A stretch of DNA of 64,000 bases, taken from the NCBI RefSeq assembly GCF_003385895.1, contig NZ_QRDQ01000013.1, forward strand, positions 62,001-126,000. The letters run 5' to 3'. Every line of letters begins with the position of its first letter. The first letter of the stretch is position 1. The position numbers were made by a program, and so were the translations under genes. The notes beneath the pieces are model-generated. The model searched no databases. It saw only the letters and a program-made list of their open reading frames with translations, and had not been told where the DNA came from. Source of the DNA: Flavobacterium cutihirudinis (GTDB lineage: Bacteria; Bacteroidota; Bacteroidia; Flavobacteriales; Flavobacteriaceae). Of this stretch, positions 43,111 to 52,116 are shown piece after piece.

Positions 43111-44169
43111 ATGAATTTTAATTCCAGCAGATTTTATTCGATTCCTTTGCGCTACCATATTTTTTTCTGGCTTACGTACTTTTTGTTTAATACTTTTCGC
43201 TGGGGAATTTACTTTAACGATTACCTCTATTCATTCAAAACCAATTTATTGGGTTTTCCTATTCACATGACCTTATGTTATCTGAATATTTTAATCTTTA
43301 TGCCTTATTTGGTTTACCGAAAAAAATACCTTTTGTACATACTCGCCGTTCTGTCTTCTATTTTTGTAATGGTGATTTTGAAATTCAATCTTACTTACTT
43401 GCTTATCAATCACGACGTTTGGCCAGAAGGTCCTAACAGAATTGATAAACTGACACTTACCTACACGATTGACATGATGATAGGTGAACTCTATGTGATC
43501 ACATTTGTAACGGCAATCAAGATTACGCTGGATTTTATGAAAGAGCAAAAAAGAGTAACCGATCTCGAAAAATCACAATTGGAAACCGAATTGCTTTTTC
43601 TAAAATCTCAAATTTCTCCTCATTTTCTGTTTAACACGCTTAACAACATCTATTCTTTATCTGTCGAAAAATCAAATAAAACACCAAAAATCGTCATTAA
43701 ACTTTCGGAATTAATGCGCTACATGCTTTATGAAACCAAAAACAAAAGACAGAGTTTAGAAAATGAGATACTTTGCATTCAGAATTATCTCGATTTAGAA
43801 CGCATACGAAATGATGATCGTCTGGAAATAAATATGGCGATTTCGGGCGATATTCATGATAAAGAAATAGCCCCAATTATACTACTGACTTTTATTGAAA
43901 ATGCTTTTAAACATGGCGTAAACAAGAACACCGGAAAAGTAGTAATTGACATTAATTTTAAAATAAAAGGGGATTTTCTGCATTTTAGCATCTCAAATCC
44001 GCAGCCTGAATTTACGCTTCACGAAGACAATTTTAATAGTTCAAGCGGTATTGGTATCGAAAATGTAAAAAAAAGGTTGGCATTAGGTTACAATAAAAAC
44101 GAGTATAGTCTTTCTTTTAAAAAGAAAAAGAATATTTTTGTCGTAAAGCTTATAATTAAAGTCACTTAG
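43111..44169 (+). CDS. LytS/YpdA-type sensor histidine kinase, inner membrane
   Basis: 352 aa. Four membrane segments (about 15-31, 46-69, 73-92, 117-138), a short coiled linker (KEQKRVTDLEKSQLETEL) and the His_kinase domain: SQISPHFLFNTLNNIYSL with His171, then the HATPase part with FIENAFKHGV and GIGIENVKKRLAL. No sensor domain is seen outside the membrane. It is 66 bp upstream of the LytTR regulator. In other bacteria LytS-LytTR pairs control transporters and sense small metabolites. The adjacent SSS gene is the natural target. Confidence 0.95.
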   Translation: MNFNSSRFYSIPLRYHIFFWLTYFLFNTFRWGIYFNDYLYSFKTNLLGFPIHMTLCYLNILIFMPYLVYRKKYLLYILAVLSSIFVMVILKFNLTYLLINHDVWPEGPNRIDKLTLTYTIDMMIGELYVITFVTAIKITLDFMKEQKRVTDLEKSQLETELLFLKSQISPHFLFNTLNNIYSLSVEKSNKTPKIVIKLSELMRYMLYETKNKRQSLENEILCIQNYLDLERIRNDDRLEINMAISGDIHDKEIAPIILLTFIENAFKHGVNKNTGKVVIDINFKIKGDFLHFSISNPQPEFTLHEDNFNSSSGIGIENVKKRLALGYNKNEYSLSFKKKKNIFVVKLIIKVT

Positions 44170-44235
44170 CACGACTTTTGCTACTTAAAAACCTTGTCTG
44201 CTAAATTTTTTTGAGCAAAAAATAAGAATAAAGAA

Positions 44236-44952
44236 ATGAAGATAAATTGTTTGATTATTGATGATGAGCCTTTGGCAATTAATGTTATTAAAAATTATTT
44301 GGAACCCCTTGAAGATTTTGAGGTTCTAAATACTTTCAGTAACCCGATTGAAGGCCTGAATTATTTAAAAAACAATAAAGTCGATGTCATTTTTCTGGAT
44401 ATAAATATGCCTGTACTTGATGGTATAAATTTTATAAAAAGTTTAGAAAATCCGCCGTTAGTAATCATTACAAGTGCTTACAGCCAATTTGCGATCGAAA
44501 CCTATGAACTCGATGTTGTCGACTTTTTGGTTAAACCAATTGAATTTCCAAGATTAATGAAAGCCCTTAATAAGGTTAGCAAACGTCTTGAAACTATAAA
44601 CAACATCACGCCTGAAAATACAGTAGACAATCCTTTCATTTTTGTCAAAATTGATAAAAAAAGGATGAAGAAGATTTTCCTGAATGAAATCTTAGTTATC
44701 GAAAGTCTGAAAGATTATTTAAAAATAAGCACTCTTACAAACAAATACATCATACACAGCACTTTATCTGACTTTACTGATTTGTTGCCGGAAAGAAATT
44801 TTTTAAGAATTCATCGTTCTTTTACCATTGCCATTGATAAGATTGATGCTGTAGAAGGAAACAGCATTGAAATTGAAGGTCTAAGATATGTAATTGGAAG
44901 ATCGTATATGGATCACGTTAAGCAAAGAATTTTAAATTCTTCAACGCAATAA
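44236..44952 (+). CDS. LytTR-family response regulator
   Basis: 238 aa. The receiver domain (1-120) has Asp9-Asp10, phospho-acceptor Asp55 in VIFLDINMP, Thr79 and Lys100 in LVKPIEF. The LytTR DNA-binding domain (about 135-235) has FVKIDKKRMKKIFLNEIL, YLKISTLTNKYIIHSTLSD, and FLRIHRSFTIAIDKID. It is the partner of the kinase upstream and probably binds direct repeats. Confidence 0.96.
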   Translation: MKINCLIIDDEPLAINVIKNYLEPLEDFEVLNTFSNPIEGLNYLKNNKVDVIFLDINMPVLDGINFIKSLENPPLVIITSAYSQFAIETYELDVVDFLVKPIEFPRLMKALNKVSKRLETINNITPENTVDNPFIFVKIDKKRMKKIFLNEILVIESLKDYLKISTLTNKYIIHSTLSDFTDLLPERNFLRIHRSFTIAIDKIDAVEGNSIEIEGLRYVIGRSYMDHVKQRILNSSTQ

Positions 44953-44968
44953 AAATCTGAAAAGCCGA

Positions 44969-45301
44969 TTATAATTCCAAAATTTCAATTTGTGCACCCT
45001 CCAAATCTGTCGAAATATACAATTGGCAGGATAAACGAATATTCTCTTGTTCAAATCCCAATTTTGCCAAAGTTGTTGGTTCATTGCGGTCTTTTTTTTG
45101 AGAATTCCCTTTGACATCGCTCGCTTTTACAATGCAGGTAGCACATCTGCCAACGCCGCCGCATTCTCCAAAATCTTCCAAAAAAAGTTTGTCTCTCAGT
45201 AAAAACATCAAATTTGGATATTCACCAACAAAGGTTTCAATGGTACGAATTTTACCATTTTCTATTGCCGTAAAACTTATTTTCTGCTTCTGCGTATTCA
45301 A
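44969..45301 (-). CDS. 2Fe-2S ferredoxin
   Basis: 110 aa. Adrenodoxin/plant-type [2Fe-2S] signature CGGVGRCATC (residues about 47-56) plus a late Cys in RLSCQLYI near residue 93, giving four cluster ligands in the order C-x5-C-x2-C...C. The fold is a beta-grasp ferredoxin. It ends 17 bp from the convergent LytTR gene and its start is 7 bp from the DUF488 gene stop. Redox partner unknown. Confidence 0.92.
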   Translation of the reverse strand: MNTQKQKISFTAIENGKIRTIETFVGEYPNLMFLLRDKLFLEDFGECGGVGRCATCIVKASDVKGNSQKKDRNEPTTLAKLGFEQENIRLSCQLYISTDLEGAQIEILEL

Positions 45302-45308
45302 AACTTTG

Positions 45309-45662
45309 TTATTTTTCTTTTTGTAAAAAGCTTTTCAAAATTACAGCATGATTGATAATCGGATCTTTTGCTGCATATAACAAAGTTAAAGGTTTCTCTT
45401 TTGCAATGTTCTGTAAGCGTTTTACTTCTTCAGTTTTAGTTTTTAATTCTTCCAGATATAATCTTGAAAATTCCTCATAACGTTCTTCTTTGTGAGCAAA
45501 CCATTTGCGCAATTCCTGCGAAGGCGCAATTTCTTTATTCCATTCGTCAAATTCTAAATCTTCGCTTTTCATTCCACGCGGCCATAAACGATCGATCAAG
45601 ATTCGATACGTTTCATCGTTTGTTTTGGCGTCGTAAACTCGCTTTAGAATTATATCTTTCAT
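45309..45662 (-). CDS. DUF488 family protein
   Basis: 117 aa, the whole of the family: RVYDAKTNDETYRILIDRLWPRGM (N-terminal), EWNKEIAPSQELRKWFAH, then LTLLYAAKDPIINHAVIL at the end. The family is cytoplasmic with no firmly established function. It is probably in an operon with the ferredoxin downstream. It lies after the hairpin at 45693-45729. Confidence 0.92.
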   Translation of the reverse strand: MKDIILKRVYDAKTNDETYRILIDRLWPRGMKSEDLEFDEWNKEIAPSQELRKWFAHKEERYEEFSRLYLEELKTKTEEVKRLQNIAKEKPLTLLYAAKDPIINHAVILKSFLQKEK

Positions 45663-45692
45663 TTTTCCAGTACTGAATAAAATTGATTCAAA

Positions 45693-45729
45693 AGATTAGA
45701 AGCCGAAATTTAATTTCGGCTTCTAATCT
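45693..45729. terminator. bidirectional hairpin downstream of the ROK kinase
   Basis: Perfect 17-bp arms AGATTAGAAGCCGAAAT (45693-45709) and its complement (45713-45729) with a 3-nt loop. It ends 53 bp from the ROK stop codon and lies upstream of the DUF488 start, so it should stop ROK transcripts. Confidence 0.75.
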
Positions 45730-45781
45730 AATTCATAAAGATACGAATAGAATATTTTGATATCAAAAGAAAACTCTACGA

Positions 45782-46726
45782 TTAGAAATTCGGCAATTCA
45801 TCTTTTATACGTTCCCAGAAAACGTCGTTATACAAATAACTTGATCCTAAAATACTTGTTTGCTCCGTTTCATCAACAATAGAAATCGTCAAATCGATAT
45901 CTCTGCTCTTAAAGTTTTCCTCCAATTTCGTCAAAAACAATTTGTACGATTTAGCAATGTTCCCGCCGATAACCAATAAATCTGCATCGAAATTTATAAT
46001 ATATGGAGACAAAAATGAGGTTAAATTATCTGCAAAATTGTCAAATATTTTGGCTGTGGAATGGTTTTCTAAACCAGCAATTTCTTTTACGCCATCGGTT
46101 GCGATTTCCCCGGAAGCATTTTCATATTCTTTTAAAAACCAACGTGTAGAAAAATAATTATCGGCAATGTCATTTTCAAATGGTTTATCCCATAAGCAAC
46201 CATTATTTGGCACATTTAAACCTTGCGTAATAGGCAGTTTATCATCTAAAAATGTAGCACCAAAACCGGTTCCTAAAGTTATTGCGATTACTTTTTCATG
46301 CGCCGAACCTGATATTTGTTTTAATGTACTACCTACACCAAAACAGCTGGCGTCGTTCAAGAATCTAAAATTTACATTTTTGTTTTTGATGTATTTCAAA
46401 AGTTCGTCAGAAACCGAAACATTAAACAATGCTTCAAATTTATTGTTGCCTTTAAACATTGCAATTCCCGATTCATACTGAAAAGGTCCAGGCATTGAAA
46501 AAGAAATTCCAATCGTCTCATTTTCAGAAATCATTTGATTTTTCTCAATAACATCAATAGTCTCGTTGATGATTTCTGCCCATTTCTGAAGAATTATTTC
46601 CTTTGAAGCCATACAATCAACAGGTCCGCAAAAATAAGTATCAGAAACTATTTTAAAACTTTCACTATCAACCGCTGCACTGCTTACGTGACTTCCTCCC
46701 ACATCTACTCCTATAATTATTGCCAT
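45782..46726 (-). CDS. ROK-family sugar kinase
   Basis: 314 aa. Phosphate-1 loop GVDVGGSH (residues 6-13), catalytic FLNDASCFG with Asp125, ITLGTGFGA and LLVIGGNIA. The CxCGxxGCxE zinc motif of many ROK glucokinases and NagC-type proteins is absent (the region reads NNGCLWDKPF), and there is no N-terminal DNA-binding domain, so it is a kinase and not a repressor. Substrate unknown; with NamZ and GH20 neighbours, GlcNAc or a related aminosugar is plausible (inference). It has its own promoter with an overlapping palindrome. Confidence 0.9.
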   Translation of the reverse strand: MAIIIGVDVGGSHVSSAAVDSESFKIVSDTYFCGPVDCMASKEIILQKWAEIINETIDVIEKNQMISENETIGISFSMPGPFQYESGIAMFKGNNKFEALFNVSVSDELLKYIKNKNVNFRFLNDASCFGVGSTLKQISGSAHEKVIAITLGTGFGATFLDDKLPITQGLNVPNNGCLWDKPFENDIADNYFSTRWFLKEYENASGEIATDGVKEIAGLENHSTAKIFDNFADNLTSFLSPYIINFDADLLVIGGNIAKSYKLFLTKLEENFKSRDIDLTISIVDETEQTSILGSSYLYNDVFWERIKDELPNF

Positions 46727-46826
46727 TCTTTTTTTATTTTAATTGTTTAACCGAAACCGATGCCCTGTGTCATAACACAATGTAATTAAAGCATTTCCAC
46801 ATAACTTTTCATTACAAAACATCATT

Positions 46827-46858
46827 CAAACTTAAACAGAAAGATTCTTATTTGACAA
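46827..46858 (-). promoter_or_regulatory. putative promoter of the ROK kinase gene
   Basis: On the minus strand, TTG at 46858-46856 is followed after 21 nt by TAAGTTTG at 46834-46827, matching the TTTG/TAnnTTTG pattern. The -7 box lies about 100 bp before the start codon at 46726. Confidence 0.5.
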
Positions 46859-46874
46859 TAGTATATTGTCAAAT
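46850..46874. promoter_or_regulatory. perfect palindromic operator candidate at the ROK promoter
   Basis: ATTTGACAATA (46850-46860) and its exact complement TATTGTCAAAT (46864-46874) flank GTA. Neither arm has a T-run behind it, so it looks like a protein-binding site, not a terminator. It covers the -33 element of the ROK gene promoter. Confidence 0.65.
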
Positions 46875-46925
46875 GGCTGTACTAAATAATAGCTTTTAAA
46901 GCGCTTATAAACAGTTTTTTTCAAA

Positions 46926-46955
46926 AAAAAGCGGCTCATCTCTGAACCGCTTTTT
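46926..46955 (-). terminator. intrinsic terminator after namZ
   Basis: Stem GCGGCTCA (46931-46938)/TGAACCGC (46943-46950) with one wobble pair, flanked by A and T runs. It lies 36 bp past the namZ stop codon. Confidence 0.75.
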
Positions 46956-46990
46956 CACTAACCAAACCAAATAAATATAACAAGTGACTG

Positions 46991-48136
46991 TTATTTTTCT
47001 TTATAAATCAGATATTGCTTTCTCATTTTTTTAAAAGCTGCAATACCTTCTTTCCAACTATTTCTTATTTCTTCTTCTGATGTTCCCGCTTCAATTTGTT
47101 GTTGTAATTTTTCATTTCCGGCGCGAATGGAAAACTTTCTTTTATCGAAAAATTTAGATTTATCCGCAGTTGTTTGATATGCTTTTATTAACCATTTTAT
47201 TTCGAGTCTGTTTATTCTCGGAATTGCAGATAAATCTTCGCCATTACATTCTATACCTTTATATAAAGGGTCTTTATCTCCAAAATTAGGTCTTGGAGTA
47301 AATGCAAAATCGCTTTTTGGCAAATATGGAGAACCATAAATTTGGAATTGCTTTTCGGTGCCACGTCCCATACTTACATTGGTTCCTTCGAAAAGACACA
47401 AACTCACATACAGATTAATCGACTGATCGTTAGGCAAATTTGGCGAAGGTCTTACAGGCAAACTATAACTCATTGTTCTGTTATAATTTAAACAAGGCAC
47501 CACTGTCAATTTGCATTGAACGCCATCTTTTAGCCATTTTTGACCGTTAATCATTTTTGCTTCTTCACCCAAAGTCATTCCGTGAAGTAGCGGTGTAGGA
47601 TGCATCCCAATTCCACTTTTGAAAGCAATGTCCAAAACCGGTCCATCGACAATCGCAATATTAGGATTTGGGCGGTCTAATACAATCAACGGAATATTAT
47701 TCTCGGCGCAAGCCTCCATTATTCTATGCATTGTTGAAACATAAGTATACAATCTTGTTCCAACATCCTGCAAATCAAAAATCATGATATCGATGCCTTT
47801 CAATTGCTCTGGAGTTGGTTTGTTATTTTTCCCATAAAGGGAAGTTATAGACAAACCTGTTTTCGCATCCACTTCGTCAGAAACGTGTTCGCCAGCATCT
47901 GCAGTTCCTCTAAAACCATGTTCCGGTGCAAAAACAGTTTTGATTTTGATGTTTTTTGATGCTAGAAAATCAACCAAATGGGTTTTCTCGTCAATAATTC
48001 CGGTTTGGTTGGTTACAATTCCTACGCTTTTACCTTGTATTAAAGGCAAATACGCTGTGTAATTCTCCGCGCCTGTTTTTATTTTCTGTGCAAAAGATAC
48101 TGTTGTGAGCAGTATGCAAAATATTAGTTTTTTCAT
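46991..48136 (-). CDS. namZ: GH171 exo-beta-N-acetylmuramidase (NamZ, DUF1343)
   Basis: 381 aa with signal peptide (LIFCILLTTVSFAQ). The DUF1343 sequence is clear: GKSVGIVTNQTGI, TVFAPEHGFRG with Glu72-His73, IMIFDLQDVGTRLYTY, PLIVLDRPNPN, ASP/RPSPNLPNDQS and EGTNVSMGRGTEKQFQIYGSP. NamZ in Bacillus subtilis releases MurNAc from the non-reducing end of peptidoglycan fragments; there it works with an exo-GlcNAcase and the amidase AmiE. Here GH20 and a beta-lactamase-fold hydrolase stand upstream, matching that trio in function. Secretion fits periplasmic or surface action. Confidence 0.9.
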   Translation of the reverse strand: MKKLIFCILLTTVSFAQKIKTGAENYTAYLPLIQGKSVGIVTNQTGIIDEKTHLVDFLASKNIKIKTVFAPEHGFRGTADAGEHVSDEVDAKTGLSITSLYGKNNKPTPEQLKGIDIMIFDLQDVGTRLYTYVSTMHRIMEACAENNIPLIVLDRPNPNIAIVDGPVLDIAFKSGIGMHPTPLLHGMTLGEEAKMINGQKWLKDGVQCKLTVVPCLNYNRTMSYSLPVRPSPNLPNDQSINLYVSLCLFEGTNVSMGRGTEKQFQIYGSPYLPKSDFAFTPRPNFGDKDPLYKGIECNGEDLSAIPRINRLEIKWLIKAYQTTADKSKFFDKRKFSIRAGNEKLQQQIEAGTSEEEIRNSWKEGIAAFKKMRKQYLIYKEK

Positions 48137-48191
48137 ACGATTTGTTTTTTTCTTGCCACTGATTAAAGGATTAAAAGGATATATTTTTTAT

Positions 48192-48270
48192 TTCTCTCGC
48201 AGATTCTGCAGATTTAGGAGATTTTTTAAATATTCTGATCTGCTAAATCTGCAGAATCTGCGAGAGAAAA
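48192..48270. repeat. REP-like inverted repeat (family C) between hydrolase and namZ
   Basis: Perfect 27-bp arms at 48192-48218 and 48244-48270 (core TCTCGCAGATTCTGCAGATT) with a 25-nt loop. A related arm lies at 53651-53680. It also may terminate the serine hydrolase gene transcript (stop at 48299). Confidence 0.75.
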
Positions 48271-48298
48271 ATCCTTTCAATGTGTGACTAGCCTTATC

Positions 48299-49594
48299 TT
48301 AATTATTGATTTGCTTCCAGATTTTAGCACTAAAATCATCTTTGTACATTAATCTGTTTGTTCTCGTTGGATTTACGCGATTGGTCAGAATAATTAGAAA
48401 TCTGTTTGTGTCCGGATTCATGAAGAAAAAAGTTCCTGTAAATCCCGTATGTCCAAAATCATTTGCTTTAAAAAATTCATCTGGTTTTCGTTTGTCGAAA
48501 CCAAGTCCGCGGTAGATTCCTTCTTTTGTTAGAGGCGAATTCGTGAATTCTTTTACCACTTTTGCTTTCAGGATTTGTTTTCCGTTATACATTCCATTAT
48601 TTAACAGCATTTGGCAGATAACAGAGATTGATTGTGCATTTGCAAATAAACCCGCATTTCCTGAAACACCGCCAAAAATCGCCGCAGCTTCATCATGAAC
48701 ATAACCATGAATAGTATCTTTTCTGAAAAAATTATCCAATTCCGTTGGCATTACATTTTCAATCGAAGTCCATTTTAACGGATTGTAACCGATTTTTGAG
48801 ATCCCTAATTCGGTGTAAATTTCTTTTGTCAATTGATCTAATTTCAAACCTGTTTTGGCTTCAATCATTTGTTTCACCAAAAGCAAATTCAGATCACTAT
48901 AAACATATTTCCCTCTTGTGTTCGTATTTGCTACAGAAATTTGCTCGTAAACTATTTTATAAAATTCCGGATTCAACCACATGTTTTTATAAATCTGAAC
49001 CCAATTTTCTTTCGGCGTAAAAGAAAGATAATTGGCATCATAAACGATATTCTTGTTTACATACATCGTATCAAACAAATCAGGATAATTATCCGACTTC
49101 TCTTTGCTCAACAAAGGCGAACCATCTGGCGTTGAAAGCAGACTTTGATAAAAAGTAATACTCGCTTTTAATCCTGAAGTATGTGTTAATAATTCAAACA
49201 ATGTCAAATCGGCAATTGGCGTGTTTTTGTAAACCTCAACCACATCGCCTACTTTGTCTTTTAAATCTATTTTGCCTTCACCAACCAAACGCATCGTTAC
49301 AAGTGTTGCCCCTAAAACTTTAGACATCGAAGCCAAATCGTAAACATCATCTGATTTTACAGGCTGTTTTTTCGAGTAATCGTGAAAACCGTAATTTTTC
49401 GAAATTAAAACGGCATCTTTATTCCCTACAATAACTTCAGCTCCGGGAAAAAATCCTTTTTCGAGTGCATTGGTCATCATCGAATCGATGTAAACTTCAT
49501 TTCGTTTTAGATCAAAAGATTTTTTCTGCGAATAACCATTTATTCCTAAAAAAATCAAGGAAACGATTATAATTTTGTTGACACTATTTTTCAT
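48299..49594 (-). CDS. beta-lactamase-fold serine hydrolase, AmiE-like
   Basis: 431 aa with signal peptide (IIIVSLIFLGINGYSQ). The beta-lactamase class C/PBP4* fold has the SxxK motif Ser89-Met-Ser-Lys92 in YDLASMSKVLGATL, the second motif YSDLN, and HTGFTGTFFFMNP near the C-terminus in place of KTG. YbbE/AmiE of Bacillus has this fold and acts as N-acetylmuramyl-L-alanine amidase beside NamZ. Context (namZ, GH20, GHL10) favours that role here over beta-lactamase (inference). It is 4 bp downstream of GH20. Confidence 0.85.
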   Translation of the reverse strand: MKNSVNKIIIVSLIFLGINGYSQKKSFDLKRNEVYIDSMMTNALEKGFFPGAEVIVGNKDAVLISKNYGFHDYSKKQPVKSDDVYDLASMSKVLGATLVTMRLVGEGKIDLKDKVGDVVEVYKNTPIADLTLFELLTHTSGLKASITFYQSLLSTPDGSPLLSKEKSDNYPDLFDTMYVNKNIVYDANYLSFTPKENWVQIYKNMWLNPEFYKIVYEQISVANTNTRGKYVYSDLNLLLVKQMIEAKTGLKLDQLTKEIYTELGISKIGYNPLKWTSIENVMPTELDNFFRKDTIHGYVHDEAAAIFGGVSGNAGLFANAQSISVICQMLLNNGMYNGKQILKAKVVKEFTNSPLTKEGIYRGLGFDKRKPDEFFKANDFGHTGFTGTFFFMNPDTNRFLIILTNRVNPTRTNRLMYKDDFSAKIWKQINN

Positions 49595-49598
49595 ATTT

Positions 49599-52103
49599 CT
49601 ATGGATTAATTCTTAAGTCCTGACTTGCCATTAGAGGTTCATTATTGGTTCCTGTAATAACAATTTTTACTGCTTTTACGGGTTGTTTTGGAAAAATTGA
49701 CACATTTCCGTAATCGAAAGCATCGCCTTTTATAAAATCAATTCCGTTATATGAATACTCCACATAACCGTTGTTCACAATGAATCTTGGATGATGCGGA
49801 ATTCCCGTTAATACATCAATTTTAGAAGAAGTTACAGGATTTGTAAAAGTGTATAAAATCCAATCGCCATTAGCACACGCAACATCAGTACGCAAATAAG
49901 TTTCGGCATTATAATCTTCTAAAGTCGAAATTGGGAATTTAGGATTTTCAGCCATCGATGAGGTCACTTTTACTTCTGGCTCTAAATAAGGTGAACAATT
50001 GAAATTTACTTTTGCCGAAGATTCTTTTGTCTCTTTATTTTCAACAGTAAAATCTAAACGATACGTATTTTTTTCATTGTAATTCTCAATTACAAATCGA
50101 AGACGCGGTTTTGATTTCAGCGTTTTTTCATCAGCAAAACTTTGTACTAATTTATCATTTTCAAAAAGAGAAACCGTTCTTACAACACCATTTGCTCTTG
50201 CATCTGCAGTTGGAGTAAAAGTTAAATACCAAATTCCGCTTTTATCAACGTGTTCCGAAATATTCTCTGAAATATTCAAAACCTCCACTTTAGAAGTACT
50301 CCAATTGGCAACAGGCAACTTCTCCACTTTTACCGCCGGACTTGCCACATCTTCATTAAAAAAAGTGCGGAACATATACTGTTCGTAATCTTTTGTCTGA
50401 ATTGGTTTTGTATATAAAGCCGATTGTCTTGTTGGTTCGTTTCCTTGCGCATCAAAACGAACAATTGCATTTTCATATGGTGGAGTTACCGTAATTGTCC
50501 CGTTTTGATAAATTGCAGTTGGCGGAAAATCTCTAAAAGCAATTCCCATATTTGCCAAACGCTGCAAATGACTGTGCGTTAATCTTCCGTAAAAATCCTC
50601 CCAGTTTTTGTCCTCTTTTTTAGACCATCCAATTTCAGATAAAGCACTGATTCTCGGATAACTTTGATATTCTACAAATCGAGTTGGACGATCTAAATAT
50701 TCGCTCCACAAAGCGCCTTGAACTCCTTTTATCAATTTTTGTTGTTCCGGTGTCAAATCGTCATTCGGAATTGGTTCGAACGAATAGGCTCTTTTAGTAT
50801 CTGTGATAGCGGCCCACCGATGGCCTCGCTCATTTTCAGATTGTGCCATGTCAAAATATAGATATTGTCCTGGCATCATAATGGTTTCATATCCTTTTTT
50901 AGCCGATTCAATTCCGTAACTAATTCCCTGCCAAGCAGAAATAAGCGTATTTGGTTTTATTTCTCCGCCTTTTAAAATTTCATTCCAACCGTCCGTTTTT
51001 TTATGGTATTTATCTACAATTGTCTGAACCCTTTTAAAGAAATAATTCTGAAGCTGAAAACTATCCGTAAAACCTTCTTTTGCCATCAAAGCCTGACATT
51101 TTGGGCAATGTTCCCAATTGGCTCTGTTTACTTCATCTCCAGCAATATGAATATATTCAAACGGAAACATTTCTGAAAATTCCCTGATAATCGAATCTAA
51201 AATTTGGTAGTTTTCTTCACGTCCCACGCACCAAACATTTTTCACTTCTCCCTGAACACTTTTGAGTTCCTGACTTATAGCGCATCCAATTTCTGGATAC
51301 GAAGCTGTTACTGCGCGCGAATGTCCCGGAATTTCAATTTCGGGCATTACCGAAATTCCACGAGCCGATGCATACGCCACGACTTCTTTCATATCGGCCT
51401 GCGTGTAAAATCCGCCGTAACGTTTATCGCCAGATCCGTAAGATGGAAGCAAAACTTCTCCCGGTCCTCTCCACGCGCCTTTTAAGGTTAAATCAGGCAT
51501 TGATTTTATTTCGGCGCGCCAGCCATTGTCATCGGTTAAGTGCCAATGAAAAATATTCATTTTATGCGCTGCCAGCCAGTCGATATAATTAAGAACCGTT
51601 TGTTTGTCAAAAAACTGACGTGAACAATCGAGCATCATACCGCGCCATTCAAAACGTGGATAATCTTCTATTTTTGCAAATGGAATGCTTCCTTTTTTAA
51701 CGTCTTTTGCTGAAGAAATCTGTAGTAAGGTTTGAAGTCCGTTTAAAACTCCGTTTGAAGATTTTCCTTTTATAAGAATTCCTTTTTTATTGATAGTCAA
51801 TTTATAACCATCATTCGGAAGATTCATTTTTTCATCGACCAAAAATGCAATTGTATTTTTTTTATGTTTATTTCCGATAGAAACAACTGGAATAATTCCT
51901 GTGTATTTCGAAAAAGAAGTCTTTATATAATCAGCACTTTTTTCTGCTTTTTTGTCTACAATAATTTGTACCGATGAAGGAATAATAAATGCTCCTTCTT
52001 TTTGCTCGACTTTAACCGGTTTCGGAATTATATCCAACTTCTGTGCTTGTAGGCAACTCAAAGAACTTAGAAAAATGGCGATTAGTAAAATACTTTTTTT
52101 CAT
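49599..52103 (-). CDS. GH20 beta-N-acetylhexosaminidase, secreted
   Basis: I choose the ATG at 52103, which begins MKKSILLIAIFLSSLSC; the longer frame from 52136 would overlap the previous gene. 834 aa. GH20b domain about 20-140, barrel about 145-500 with FEWRGMMLDCSRQFFDK, WHLTDDNGWRAEI, and IHIAGDEVNRANWEHC carrying Asp323-Glu324. C-terminal chitobiase-like and F5/8-like regions follow (about 515-834). Paralogue of the gene at 31516 but with AGDEV instead of GGDEA. It may trim GlcNAc from peptidoglycan or chitin pieces before NamZ acts, taking the place of NagZ (inference). The signal LSCLQAQ may be read as lipoprotein or secretory. Confidence 0.93.
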   Translation of the reverse strand: MKKSILLIAIFLSSLSCLQAQKLDIIPKPVKVEQKEGAFIIPSSVQIIVDKKAEKSADYIKTSFSKYTGIIPVVSIGNKHKKNTIAFLVDEKMNLPNDGYKLTINKKGILIKGKSSNGVLNGLQTLLQISSAKDVKKGSIPFAKIEDYPRFEWRGMMLDCSRQFFDKQTVLNYIDWLAAHKMNIFHWHLTDDNGWRAEIKSMPDLTLKGAWRGPGEVLLPSYGSGDKRYGGFYTQADMKEVVAYASARGISVMPEIEIPGHSRAVTASYPEIGCAISQELKSVQGEVKNVWCVGREENYQILDSIIREFSEMFPFEYIHIAGDEVNRANWEHCPKCQALMAKEGFTDSFQLQNYFFKRVQTIVDKYHKKTDGWNEILKGGEIKPNTLISAWQGISYGIESAKKGYETIMMPGQYLYFDMAQSENERGHRWAAITDTKRAYSFEPIPNDDLTPEQQKLIKGVQGALWSEYLDRPTRFVEYQSYPRISALSEIGWSKKEDKNWEDFYGRLTHSHLQRLANMGIAFRDFPPTAIYQNGTITVTPPYENAIVRFDAQGNEPTRQSALYTKPIQTKDYEQYMFRTFFNEDVASPAVKVEKLPVANWSTSKVEVLNISENISEHVDKSGIWYLTFTPTADARANGVVRTVSLFENDKLVQSFADEKTLKSKPRLRFVIENYNEKNTYRLDFTVENKETKESSAKVNFNCSPYLEPEVKVTSSMAENPKFPISTLEDYNAETYLRTDVACANGDWILYTFTNPVTSSKIDVLTGIPHHPRFIVNNGYVEYSYNGIDFIKGDAFDYGNVSIFPKQPVKAVKIVITGTNNEPLMASQDLRINP

Positions 52104-52116
52104 GGCTTTTATCTTT

